A model generated the notes under the pieces. That model did not search any database, was not told where the DNA came from, and was given only the letters and a program-made list of their open reading frames with translations. A DNA stretch of 36,405 nt from Wenjunlia tyrosinilytica (lineage in GTDB: Bacteria > Actinomycetota > Actinomycetes > Streptomycetales > Streptomycetaceae): the NCBI RefSeq assembly GCF_014646055.1, contig NZ_BMMS01000028.1:72512-108916 (forward strand). The letters are read 5' to 3'. Position 1 is the stretch's first letter, and every line of letters starts with the position of its first letter. The position numbers were made by a program, and so were the translations under genes. This document shows positions 16,751 through 24,402 of the stretch, piece by piece.

Positions 16751-17532
16751 GCGGGGGGCGCCCCGGCTTCCCCGGCCGGGGCGCCGAAGACCGCCGCCAC
16801 CAGGGCGAGTCCCAGGACGGCGCCCACGATCTGGGCGAGGACGAAGCCGGGTACCGAGGCGGGCGCGATCCCGGCGAAGGTGTCGGTGAAGGCGCGGCCG
16901 AGGGTGACGGCGGGGTTGGCGAAGGAGGTGGAGGAGGTGAACCAGTAGGCGGCGCCGATGTACGAGGCGACCGCCGCGGGCGCGTACCGCAGCCGGTCGG
17001 CGCGGGCGAGTCCGAGGATCAGCAGGATCAGCCCGGCGGTGGCGACTGCCTCGCCGATCAGAAGGTGTCCGGCGGAGCGGTCGTGCGTGGACCAGCGCAC
17101 CAGCGGCCGGTCGAACATGGCGTCGGCGAGCACGGCCCCGCCGATGGCCCCCAGAGCCTGCGCGGCGATGTAGAGCGCGGCCGACCTCGCGTCCGGACCG
17201 TCGTCCTCGCGGCGGGAGTGCCACCACTCGGCGAGAGTGACCACGGGGTTGAAGTGGGCGCCGGAGACCGGGCCGAGGAGCAGGATCAGCACGCCGAGGC
17301 CGAAGACGGTGGCCAGGGAGTTGGCCAGGAGCTGCACGCCGGTGTCCCGGCTCAGCTCGGTGGCCTGGACACCGGAGCCGACCACGACCGCCACCAGGGC
17401 GGCGGTGCCCACGAGTTCGGCCGCCGCGCGCCGGGCCAACGGGGCCTGTCCGGGCGCGTCAGGGGGCCCGGTCGGTGCGACGGCGTCCGCCCGGTGTGCG
17501 GCGGGATCGGGTCTGGTCCCGGTGGCGCTCAA
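16714..17532 (-). CDS. MIP family aquaporin, arsenic-cluster type
   Basis: 272-residue channel with six predicted helices and the two half-helix signatures: HFNPVVT in the first half (NPV rather than NPA) and FANPAVT in the second. It follows arsR by 46 bp on the same strand, so the two probably form one operon. In Sinorhizobium meliloti the aquaglyceroporin AqpS sits with arsR and arsC and lets arsenite leave the cell down its gradient; the same job is inferred here. The start is TTG at 17532, with GAGGAG 8 nt upstream. The N-terminal 30 residues and the C-terminal tail are proline/alanine-rich and disordered. Confidence 0.87.
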   Translation of the reverse strand: MSATGTRPDPAAHRADAVAPTGPPDAPGQAPLARRAAAELVGTAALVAVVVGSGVQATELSRDTGVQLLANSLATVFGLGVLILLLGPVSGAHFNPVVTLAEWWHSRREDDGPDARSAALYIAAQALGAIGGAVLADAMFDRPLVRWSTHDRSAGHLLIGEAVATAGLILLILGLARADRLRYAPAAVASYIGAAYWFTSSTSFANPAVTLGRAFTDTFAGIAPASVPGFVLAQIVGAVLGLALVAAVFGAPAGEAGAPPAQPSAGPSQVSA

Positions 17533-17578
17533 CGGGCACTCTCCTCGGGTGACGTCGGTGGGCCTGGACGGGCGGTGC

Positions 17579-17893
17579 TCAGGCGCAGGGGCGCCTGCGG
17601 CTGCTGTCGGCGGTACGGCGGGCCCGCTCGGCGAGCTCCCCGAGGGCGTCGGCGAGCGCGTCCAGGGCGGCGGGGCGCAGCTTGTAGTAGATGAAGCGGC
17701 CGCACGGCTCGGTCTCCACCAGTCCGGCCTCGCGCAGCACCTTCAGGTGGTTGGACAGGTTGGTCTGCCGGGCACCCGTCTCCTCGACCAGGTGGCACAC
17801 GCACAGCGCCTCGTCCGCGAGCAGGGAGACGATCCTCATCCGCAGCGGGTCCGCCAGCACCTTCAAGGCATCAGTATCGACTGACATCACCAT
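17579..17893 (-). CDS. arsR: ArsR/SmtB family metalloregulator
   Basis: 104-residue winged-helix repressor. ALCVCHLVEETGARQTNLSN contains the CVC pair typical of arsenite-binding ArsR proteins next to the recognition helix (QTNLSNHLKVLREAGLV), and the wing reads ETEPCGRFIYYKL. Binding of As(III) would release DNA. It is transcribed with the aquaporin and divergent from arsC. ATG 17893 and ATG 17887 are both possible starts; no clear ribosome site is seen for either. The palindrome at 17910-17924 lies between the divergent genes and is the likely operator. Confidence 0.9.
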   Translation of the reverse strand: MVMSVDTDALKVLADPLRMRIVSLLADEALCVCHLVEETGARQTNLSNHLKVLREAGLVETEPCGRFIYYKLRPAALDALADALGELAERARRTADSSRRRPCA

Positions 17894-17909
17894 GGGCTGA
17901 TACGTTACC

Positions 17910-17924
17910 GGGTACGGGGTACCC
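17910..17924. promoter_or_regulatory. Candidate ArsR operator
   Basis: GGGTAC-GGG-GTACCC is a 6-bp-arm inverted repeat in the 64-bp gap between the divergent arsR and arsC starts, placed to control both genes. Its role as ArsR site is inferred from position. Confidence 0.5.
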
Positions 17925-17957
17925 ACCGCGACCCGTCCCGGAGAAAGATCCAAGACG

Positions 17958-18371
17958 ATGCCCGCAACCGCTTCCGTCCTGTTCGTCTGCGTCCACAACG
18001 CGGGCCGCTCGCAGATGGCCGCCGGATTCCTCGGCCACCTCGCCGGGGACCGGGTCGAGGTCCGCTCCGCGGGCTCCCTCCCGGCGGACCGGGTCAATCC
18101 CGCCGCCGTGGAGGCGATGAGCGAGGTCGGCATCGACATCGCCGACCAGAGGCCCAAGGTGCTGACCACCGAAGCGGTCCAGGGCTCGGACTATGTGATC
18201 ACCATGGGCTGCGGCGACGCCTGCCCGTACTTCCCGGGCAAGGAGTACCTGGACTGGACCCTGGAGGATCCGGCCGGGCAGGGCATCGACGCCGTCCGCC
18301 CGATCCGGGATGAGATCAGGACCCGCGTCGAGGCCCTCGTCGCCGAGATCGACGCGAAGCGCCGGCAGTAG
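17958..18371 (+). CDS. arsC: Low-molecular-weight phosphatase-type arsenate reductase
   Basis: 137-residue enzyme of the LMW-PTP fold. The P-loop C11-V-H-N-A-G-R17-S is the CX5R active site, LDWTLEDP holds the general-acid aspartate, and C85 and C89 in MGCGDACP match the resolving cysteines of ArsC enzymes. It reduces arsenate to arsenite using thioredoxin or mycothiol; an actinomycete host makes the mycothiol route possible. Divergent from arsR-aquaporin, so arsenate entering the cell would be reduced and the product released through the channel. No arsB or acr3 pump is present nearby. Confidence 0.9.
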   Translation: MPATASVLFVCVHNAGRSQMAAGFLGHLAGDRVEVRSAGSLPADRVNPAAVEAMSEVGIDIADQRPKVLTTEAVQGSDYVITMGCGDACPYFPGKEYLDWTLEDPAGQGIDAVRPIRDEIRTRVEALVAEIDAKRRQ

Positions 18372-18548
18372 CCGCCGCGCTCTCGGCGAGGGCCGCCCTC
18401 GAAGCCCCCCGCCGCGGAGGACGTACGCCGCGGCGCCCCGACAGGTGATGCGCCGCCCGTCCTTGATCGGCTCGCGCAAGGCCCCTTCCCGGACCAATGC
18501 ACCCACCCCACCGACGCCGGGAAGCTTTGGCCAAAGAAATTCCGTTCA

Positions 18549-19358
18549 GTGATGAACCAATCGGGGCTCCTTGCCGTATCGACGGTCATGAGCACTTTTT
18601 CCGGTCCCGGACCGACCGAGCCCGCACCGGCAGGGACCGCACCCCGCGTGGTGGCGTTCTTCGATGTGGACGGCACCCTGCTCTCCGGTACGAGCACGTT
18701 CACTGCCATGGAGCGCTGCCGGCGCGCGCTCGGCCGCCCGCTGACGGAGGCGCAGGGACCGGCCGGGACGCCCGGCGCCACCGGGGGGCCGTACACCGAC
18801 TCCTCCGCCGCCGAGGCGGCGCGCGCCTGCCGGGAACTGCTCTGCGGACTGCAGGTCGCGGAGGTGGCCCGGATCGGCCGTGAATGGTTCCAGGCCGAGT
18901 CCGCTCGAGGCGGGATCTGGAACGAGCAGGTGCTCGAGGCCTTTCGCGGGCACGTCCGGCGCGGCTTCCTCACCGTCCTGGTCTCAGGCGCCGTCCCGGC
19001 CTGCGTCGAGCCCATCGCACGCCACCTCGGCGCCGACGCGATCCTGTGCTCCGACCCGGAGACGGCGGTGGGCCGGTACACCGGGCGGCTGGTCTCCCCG
19101 ATGACCGGCCGGGCCCGCGGCTACGGCGCGCGGCGCTTCATGAACGGGCACGGCCTCGACCGCGCCGGCGCGTTCGCCTACGCCGACCGGGCCACCGACC
19201 TCCCCCTCCTCGCGGAGGTGGGCAACCCGGTGGCCGTGGGCGACGATCCGCTCCTGGCCGCCCACGTCGAGGGCGGCGGCCGGCTCGGACCGCGGTCAGC
19301 GACCGACCGGAGTGCCGGCCTCGAGATAGAGGACGGTCGACTGCTCACGAGCGCGTAG
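18549..19358 (+). CDS. HAD superfamily IB hydrolase (SerB-like phosphatase)
   Basis: About 269 residues. HAD motif I FFDVDGTLLSG carries the nucleophile and acid aspartates, motif II is in VLVSGAV, and motif IV in AYADRATDLPLL. The cap region between motifs I and II fits the IB subfamily, which acts on small phosphate esters such as phosphoserine or phospholipid head groups. The start is uncertain: GTG 18549/ATG 18552 or ATG 18588 (MSTFSGPG); no ribosome site is clear for any. Its 3' end overlaps the convergent NUDIX gene by 63 bp. Confidence 0.86.
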   Translation: MMNQSGLLAVSTVMSTFSGPGPTEPAPAGTAPRVVAFFDVDGTLLSGTSTFTAMERCRRALGRPLTEAQGPAGTPGATGGPYTDSSAAEAARACRELLCGLQVAEVARIGREWFQAESARGGIWNEQVLEAFRGHVRRGFLTVLVSGAVPACVEPIARHLGADAILCSDPETAVGRYTGRLVSPMTGRARGYGARRFMNGHGLDRAGAFAYADRATDLPLLAEVGNPVAVGDDPLLAAHVEGGGRLGPRSATDRSAGLEIEDGRLLTSA

Positions 19359-20333
19359 CGCCCAATGCAGGCGGGCCCGCCGCACGGGGGGCAGCAGGTC
19401 CGCCGCCTCCTCTTCGGTGACGAAGCGCCAGTCGCGCAACTCGTCCCCGGGCAGCCGCAGGCGAACATGCTGGTCGGCGGCGAGCACCCCGCCGTCGAAG
19501 AGCAGCCGCAGCCCGCCGAAGCCGGGCGGCTTGGGCGGCTCCCAGTCGACGACGAGGAGGCTGGGAGCCTCGGTCAGCTCCAGGCCGAGCTCCTCGCCGA
19601 CCTCGCGCACCCCGCCGCAGGCCGGAGCCTCCCCCGGCTCGACGACTCCGCCGGGGAACTCCCATCCGGGCTTGTAGGTCGGATCCACCAGCAGGACCCG
19701 TCCCCGGGCGTCGAAGAGCAGCACACCGGCGGCCAGCGTCGCCGCGGTCGGCTCGGGGGTCTGCACGATCTCGCGCACCGCCGCTCCTTCGGCGAGGAGT
19801 TCGGCGACGCGTTCGGCGCTCTCCGCGGCGTTCGCGGCGCCCGCCTCCACGACGCAGGCGTCCGCCTCCAGCCAGGTCCTTGCCGCCTGGTAGTCGTCGA
19901 TGTGGTCCACGCACCAGCCGCGGACATCGGCGTCGGCCTGCGGGTCTTCGGGGAAGACCACACGCTGCTCGATCCGTTTTCGCAGGATCGTTTCATCGGC
20001 GTGGAGGAGGAAGTGCCGCACCTGCACCCGCCGCGCGGCGAGGCCGCCGAAGATCTCGTCGCGGTACTCCTGGCGCAGCAGCGTCATGGGGACGACGAGG
20101 GGCCCGGGCACCTCGTTCAGCAGTGCGGCGGCGGTGTCGACGACGAGGCGGCGCCACGCGGGGAGGTCCTGGTAGTCGTCCACCTGCCGTATCCGCTTGT
20201 GCGGAAGCATGTCGCGCAGGGCCGAGCCCACGAGTTCCGGGTCGAAGAGCACACTGCCCGGTATCAGTTCGAGAAGTTCACGTGCCGTGCTGGTCTTGCC
20301 CACTCCGAACGCACCGTTGAGCCAGACGATCAC
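19296..20333 (-). CDS. P-loop kinase-like / NUDIX hydrolase fusion
   Basis: 345-residue two-domain protein. Residues 1-185 are an AAA/zeta-like small-molecule kinase domain with Walker A GAFGVGKT at 7-14 and an R-rich lid (LRKRIEQRVVF). Residues 195-340 are a NUDIX domain with the complete box from G229 through E235, R243-E244 and E247-E248 to G250. The first domain probably phosphorylates a small molecule or nucleotide, the second cleaves an X-linked diphosphate. The GTG at 20333 is chosen because AGGAGGGGG lies 8 nt upstream and the beta strand of the P-loop begins at once. An open frame further upstream has no family similarity. Confidence 0.87.
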   Translation of the reverse strand: MIVWLNGAFGVGKTSTARELLELIPGSVLFDPELVGSALRDMLPHKRIRQVDDYQDLPAWRRLVVDTAAALLNEVPGPLVVPMTLLRQEYRDEIFGGLAARRVQVRHFLLHADETILRKRIEQRVVFPEDPQADADVRGWCVDHIDDYQAARTWLEADACVVEAGAANAAESAERVAELLAEGAAVREIVQTPEPTAATLAAGVLLFDARGRVLLVDPTYKPGWEFPGGVVEPGEAPACGGVREVGEELGLELTEAPSLLVVDWEPPKPPGFGGLRLLFDGGVLAADQHVRLRLPGDELRDWRFVTEEEAADLLPPVRRARLHWALRAREQSTVLYLEAGTPVGR

Positions 20334-20558
20334 GGAAGCCCCCTCCTGTGGCGGTCTGTGAACCGCGCCCCCTACGAATTCCCTCGGCTGCCGCGTTCGC
20401 AAACGTTCGAAAACAGGCGAGCCCGGCACCCTTGCCCCGAAGGAGGCGAAAGCGCAGAGGCTATCCGGTGCGGCCCACCGGCAGAAGGGGCACCGGGCGG
20501 CCACCGCGAACGCGGCCGAGTCCCGCCCCACGCCGGGCGCGGGTGCCGGGCCGAAGGC

Positions 20559-21605
20559 CTACAGAGAGCCCGCCTCCGCCCTGAACGGGCCGAGGTGGGA
20601 CAGCGATTGAGCCGCGGCGGCCGCCGCTCCCACCAGGCCCGCGTCCGTGCCCATCAGCGCCGGGCGCACCTCGATGTCCCGGACGAACGACAGGGTCGCG
20701 TACGTGCCCAGCCATTTGCGCAAGGGCTCGAAGAGGACGTCGCCCGCCTTCGCCACTCCCCCGCCGATCACCGCGACCTCGATCTCGGTGAGCGCCGCGG
20801 TCGCCGCGATGCCCGCCGCGAGGGCCTGCGCGGCACGGTCGAACGAGGCCATGGCGACGGGGTCGCCCCGCCGCGCCGACTCGGCGACGGCGGCGGCCGA
20901 CACGTCGTCACCCTCGGGCCGCCAGCCCTGGCTCAGGGCCCGGCGGGCGATATTGGGACCGCTGGCGATCCGCTCCACGCAGCCGCGGGCGCCGCAGGGG
21001 CACTGCTCGCCGTCGAGGTCCACGCTGATGTGGCCGATGTGGCCCGCGTTGCCGGTCGGCCCGGCGTGCAGCACTCCGCCGAGCACCAGACCGCCGCCGA
21101 CTCCGGTCGAGACGACCATGCACAGCGCGTTGTCGAAGCCTCGGGCGGCGCCGAGCCAGTGCTCGGCCGCGGTCATGGCGACACCGTCACCGGTGAGCAC
21201 GACGGGCAGGTCACCGGTCACGGCCGCGACCCGGGGCACGAGCGGGAAGTCGCGCCAGCCGGGCACATTGACCGGACTGACGGTGCCCACCGAGGCGTCG
21301 ACGGGTCCCGCGCTGCCGATGCCCACGGCCCGCACACCCGGCCACCGCGGGGAGGAGGCCAGTTCGGCCAGGACCTGCTCCACCGAGGCCATGACGGTCT
21401 CGCCGCCCTCGCTCGCCGGGGTCGGGCGCAGTGACCGGGCCAGCAGCGCGCCGCACGAGTCGACCAGGGCACCGGCTATCTTCGTACCTCCGATGTCCAG
21501 CGCCGCGATCAGCCCCTCGGGACGGTCCACGGCCGCAGGGGCGCAGGAACCGGAGGGCAGACCGGCGCCGGCCGGGTCCGGAGCGGCGAAGCCGTCGGTG
21601 TGCAT
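20559..21605 (-). CDS. ROK family sugar kinase (glucokinase-like)
   Basis: 348-residue cytoplasmic kinase. The phosphate motif LDIGGTK is at 36-42, the second phosphate loop VVSTGVGGGLV and the ROK zinc motif C202-P-C-G-A-R-G-C-V-E211 are all intact, and there is no DNA-binding domain, so this is an enzyme and not a repressor. Substrate may be glucose, N-acetylmannosamine or another hexose. The first 30 residues are an unstructured extension before the ATP domain. The start ATG 21605 has GAGGAG 11 nt upstream, a long spacing. It is divergent from a LacI regulator, with a palindromic operator between them. Confidence 0.9.
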   Translation of the reverse strand: MHTDGFAAPDPAGAGLPSGSCAPAAVDRPEGLIAALDIGGTKIAGALVDSCGALLARSLRPTPASEGGETVMASVEQVLAELASSPRWPGVRAVGIGSAGPVDASVGTVSPVNVPGWRDFPLVPRVAAVTGDLPVVLTGDGVAMTAAEHWLGAARGFDNALCMVVSTGVGGGLVLGGVLHAGPTGNAGHIGHISVDLDGEQCPCGARGCVERIASGPNIARRALSQGWRPEGDDVSAAAVAESARRGDPVAMASFDRAAQALAAGIAATAALTEIEVAVIGGGVAKAGDVLFEPLRKWLGTYATLSFVRDIEVRPALMGTDAGLVGAAAAAAQSLSHLGPFRAEAGSL

Positions 21606-21677
21606 CGCTGTCGTGTCTCCTCTGGCGGTGGGAGCCCTGACGGGCGCGGAGCCTGCCGGGGTAGTCTCACCTTTGCT

Positions 21678-21689
21678 GACAACGTTGTC
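21678..21689. promoter_or_regulatory. LacI-type operator between the ROK kinase and LacI genes
   Basis: GACAACGTTGTC is a perfect 12-bp palindrome with the central CG typical of LacI-family sites. It lies 47 bp before the LacI start and 73 bp before the kinase start. A TAGTCT box (21662-21667, plus strand) directly upstream could be the -10 of the lacI-type gene, so a repressor here would block it. Confidence 0.7.
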
Positions 21690-21735
21690 CAGTCCGTACC
21701 CTGCACGATCCGAAGCACTAGGAGGACGAGCACAC

Positions 21736-22776
21736 GTGGCCGAGCCCGCGCACAACTCCCGTGGCGCCGCACAGCGGTACGGCGCCCGCCCCACCATGAA
21801 GGACGTCGCTGCCCGCGCCGGCGTGGGCCTGAAGACCGTGTCACGGGTGGTCAACGGCGAGCCGGGGGTCACTCCGGACACCATGCAGCGCGTGCAGTCC
21901 GCGATAGACGCGCTCGGTTTCCGACGCAATGACAGCGCCCGCATTCTGCGCAAGGGCCGTACGTCCAGCGTCGGCCTGGTCCTGGAGGACCTTGGGGATC
22001 CCTTCTACTCCTCCCTGAGCCGAGCGGTGGAGGAGGTGGCGCGGGGGTACGGCTCCCTGCTGTTCACCGGCTCCAGCGACGAGGACCCCGAGCGCGAACA
22101 GGAGTTGACGCTCGCGTTCTGCGCCCGCCGGGTGGACGGGCTGGTGATCGTGCCGACGTCGTTCGACCACCGCTATCTGGAGCCCGAGATCGCGGCCGGT
22201 ATCGCCTCGGTGTTCGTGGACCGCCCGGCCGAGCGGATCGACGCGGACGCGGTGCTCACCGACAACGCGGGCGCGGTCCGCGAGGGGGTCGCCCATCTGA
22301 TCGGACAGGGGCACCGCAGGATCGCCTTCATCGGTGACCAGCCGCGTATCCACACGGCCTCCGAGCGCCTGCGCGGATACCGCGAGACGATGGCGGCCGC
22401 CGGGCTGCCGGTGGACGAGGCCTGGGTGTCCATGGGCTCGACCGCACCGGAGCGCGTGCACGCCGAGCTGTCGCGGATGCTGGACGACCCGCAGCCGGTC
22501 ACCGCGCTGTTCTCCGGCAACAACCGGGTGACGGTCGCCGCGCTGCGCGTCCTGACGGCCAGCTCCCGGCCGGTGGCGCTCGTCGGCTTCGACGACTTCG
22601 AGCTCGCCGATCTGCTCTCCCCGGCCGTCACCGTGGTCGCCCAGGACCCGGCCCGGCTCGGCCGCACCGCGACGGAACTCCTCTTCAACCGCCTGGAGGG
22701 CGAGACGGGACCGCCGCGCCGCGTCGAACTGCGGGGCCGCCTGATCGTGCGCGGCTCCGGCGAGATCGCGTTCTGA
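21736..22776 (+). CDS. LacI family transcriptional regulator
   Basis: 346 residues. The helix-turn-helix and hinge start at T20 (TMKDVAARAGVGLKTVSRVV) and the periplasmic-binding-protein-like effector domain follows from about residue 75 (SVGLVLEDLGDPFYSSL), with the ligand-domain motif VALVGFDDFELADLL. The GTG at 21736 has AGGAGG 10 nt upstream; the internal ATG at residue 21 would remove nothing from the HTH but lacks a ribosome site. Probably responds to a sugar and regulates the divergent ROK kinase and itself. Confidence 0.94.
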   Translation: MAEPAHNSRGAAQRYGARPTMKDVAARAGVGLKTVSRVVNGEPGVTPDTMQRVQSAIDALGFRRNDSARILRKGRTSSVGLVLEDLGDPFYSSLSRAVEEVARGYGSLLFTGSSDEDPEREQELTLAFCARRVDGLVIVPTSFDHRYLEPEIAAGIASVFVDRPAERIDADAVLTDNAGAVREGVAHLIGQGHRRIAFIGDQPRIHTASERLRGYRETMAAAGLPVDEAWVSMGSTAPERVHAELSRMLDDPQPVTALFSGNNRVTVAALRVLTASSRPVALVGFDDFELADLLSPAVTVVAQDPARLGRTATELLFNRLEGETGPPRRVELRGRLIVRGSGEIAF

Positions 22777-22927
22777 TCAGCGTCCTCGTCAGCGGCCGGA
22801 AGCGGGAAGCGCGGTGCCGGATCTCCGCCTGGCCCGCGCCGCCGGGGCCCGCGCCGCCCGGGTCCGCGCCGCCGCCTCGGGCCCTTCCGGGGACCGCGCG
22901 CTGAACACCCGGTGCGGGCATGCCGGA

Positions 22928-24220
22928 TCAGCTCCCGCCGGCACCGCCCGCGGCGGCGGCCGGACCCCGGCCCGAGAGGGCGTCGAGGCGGGTACGGTCC
23001 AGGCCCGTCGCCGCCACCGCCTCCGACAGGTCGACCGCCCCGCAGTCGAGGCCGCGCAGGAGGTAGCCGCTGAGGGCCTTGGCGGTGGCGGGTTCGTCCA
23101 TCACATCGCCGCCCACCCGGTCCACGTAGGCGGCGAGCCGGGCCGCCGCGCTGTCCAGCCCCTCGCGGTAGAAGGCGTAGACGGCGGCGTAGCGCGTGGG
23201 CAGGTGGCCCGGGTGCATGTCCCAGCCCTGGTAGTAGGCGCGGGCGAGCGAACGCCGGACCAGGCCGTAGTGAAGGCGCCAGGCCTCGTGCACCTTCCGC
23301 GTCGGACCGACCGGCAGGACATTGGTTGAGCCGTCGGACAGCCTCACCCCGGTGCCCGCCGCGGCGACCTGCATCACCGCCTTGGCATGGTCCGCGACCG
23401 GGTGGTCCATGCTCTGGTAGGCCGCGGCGACACCGCAGGAGGCGCTGTAGTCGAAAGTGCCGTAGTGCAGCCCGGTGGCCCGACCGGCGGCCGCGTCGAT
23501 GAGCCGGGCCACGGTGGCGCGGCCGTCGGCGCCGAGGATCGCCTGGGTGGTCTCGATCTGGATCTCGAAGCCGATGCGCCCCTCGGGCAGGCCCGTCGCG
23601 CGCTCGAACTCCGAGCACAGGCGCACCATCGCCTCGACCTGCGCGGGGTACGTCACCTTCGGCAGGGTCAGCACCAGACCGCGGGGCAGCCCTCCCGCCT
23701 CGAGCAGTCGGGTGAGGAAGATGTCGAGCGTGCGGATCCCCCGGGCGCGGACGGCGGACTCCATGCACTTCATCCGGATGCCGGCGAACGGCGGCGCGGT
23801 GCCGTCCGCCGCGGCGGCGCCGATGAGCTCGGCCGCACGCTCCGCGGCCGCGTCCTCCTCCCCGTCGGGGCGGGGTCCGTAGCCGTCCTCGAAGTCGATG
23901 CGCAGATCCTCCACGGGCTCGCGTTCGAGCTTGGCGCGCACCCGGTCGTGGACCGGCCCTGCGAGGTCGTCGGGCAGGCCCAGGACCCGGGCGAACGAGG
24001 CCGCGTCGGGCGCGTGCTCGTCCAGCGCCTCGAGCGCCCGGCGGCCCCATGAGGCCACGGTGTCCCGCGCGAAGGCGTCGGCGGGGACGTAGACGGTGTG
24101 CACCGGCCGGCGGCTGCCCGGGTCGCCGGGGTAGCGGCGGGTCAGCTCCGCGTCCACCTCGGACAGCGACGCGTCGACCTCGGCGCGTACCGCGTCCGGC
24201 AGCGATGTCCGGACCACCAT
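22928..24220 (-). CDS. HpcH/HpaI aldolase / citrate lyase-like protein (DUF6986-type)
   Basis: 430-residue protein of the citrate-lyase-beta/HpcH TIM-barrel group. LRIDFEDGYG carries an acidic metal-binding loop, GIRMKCME a conserved R/K pair, VLTLPKVTYPAQV the family strand with P-K, and FEIQIETTQAI the second acidic loop. These match the metal-dependent C-C lyases and malate-synthase-like enzymes; the exact substrate is not known. The ATG at 24220 has GGAGG at 5-nt spacing. A strong promoter with a 15-bp palindrome at the start point lies upstream. Downstream of it lies only the convergent LacI gene, so it is monocistronic. Confidence 0.85.
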   Translation of the reverse strand: MVVRTSLPDAVRAEVDASLSEVDAELTRRYPGDPGSRRPVHTVYVPADAFARDTVASWGRRALEALDEHAPDAASFARVLGLPDDLAGPVHDRVRAKLEREPVEDLRIDFEDGYGPRPDGEEDAAAERAAELIGAAAADGTAPPFAGIRMKCMESAVRARGIRTLDIFLTRLLEAGGLPRGLVLTLPKVTYPAQVEAMVRLCSEFERATGLPEGRIGFEIQIETTQAILGADGRATVARLIDAAAGRATGLHYGTFDYSASCGVAAAYQSMDHPVADHAKAVMQVAAAGTGVRLSDGSTNVLPVGPTRKVHEAWRLHYGLVRRSLARAYYQGWDMHPGHLPTRYAAVYAFYREGLDSAAARLAAYVDRVGGDVMDEPATAKALSGYLLRGLDCGAVDLSEAVAATGLDRTRLDALSGRGPAAAAGGAGGS

Positions 24221-24237
24221 GGGAGCCTCCACGGAAA

Positions 24238-24285
24238 TCAACAATCTGTTGAAGTGACGCTAGCCACCGCCCCCATGATCGTCAA
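24238..24285 (-). promoter_or_regulatory. Promoter and operator of the aldolase gene
   Basis: On the minus strand TTGACG (24280-24285), a 17-bp spacer and TAGCGT (24257-24262) form a good vegetative promoter. Just downstream, spanning the predicted start point, TCAACA-N3-TGTTGA (24238-24252) is a perfect 6-bp-arm palindrome. Such placement is what a repressor of the IclR, GntR or TetR kind uses. No regulator gene is adjacent, so the binding protein is encoded elsewhere. Confidence 0.75.
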
Positions 24286-24303
24286 TACCCGCCCCCACGC
24301 ACC

Positions 24304-24331
24304 GGGCCCGCCGTCGAGCGACGGCGGGCCC
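24304..24331. terminator. Hairpin terminator after etfA
   Basis: GGGCCCGCCGTCG (24304-24316) pairs perfectly with 24319-24331 over a 2-nt turn, giving a very stable 13-bp stem about 70 bp downstream of the etfA stop. No U tract. Confidence 0.75.
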
Positions 24332-24332
24332 C

Positions 24333-24388
24333 GGAGGCGCGAACATGAAGGCGCGAAGGTGAAGGCGCGAACGTGAAGGCGCCGAATC
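24333..24388. repeat. Four-copy 14-bp tandem repeat
   Basis: Four copies of a 14-bp unit close to GAAGGCGCGAACGT run from the terminator hairpin toward the etfA stop codon. Non-coding, function unknown. Confidence 0.85.
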
Positions 24389-24402
24389 AGGCAGTCGGCG
24401 GG

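Noticed and set aside
18372-18548. Minus-strand frame reading LREPIKDGRRITCRGAAAYVLRG
   Set aside because: Somewhat protein-like but no recognisable family, no ribosome site, and it runs antisense into arsC; not enough to call a gene.
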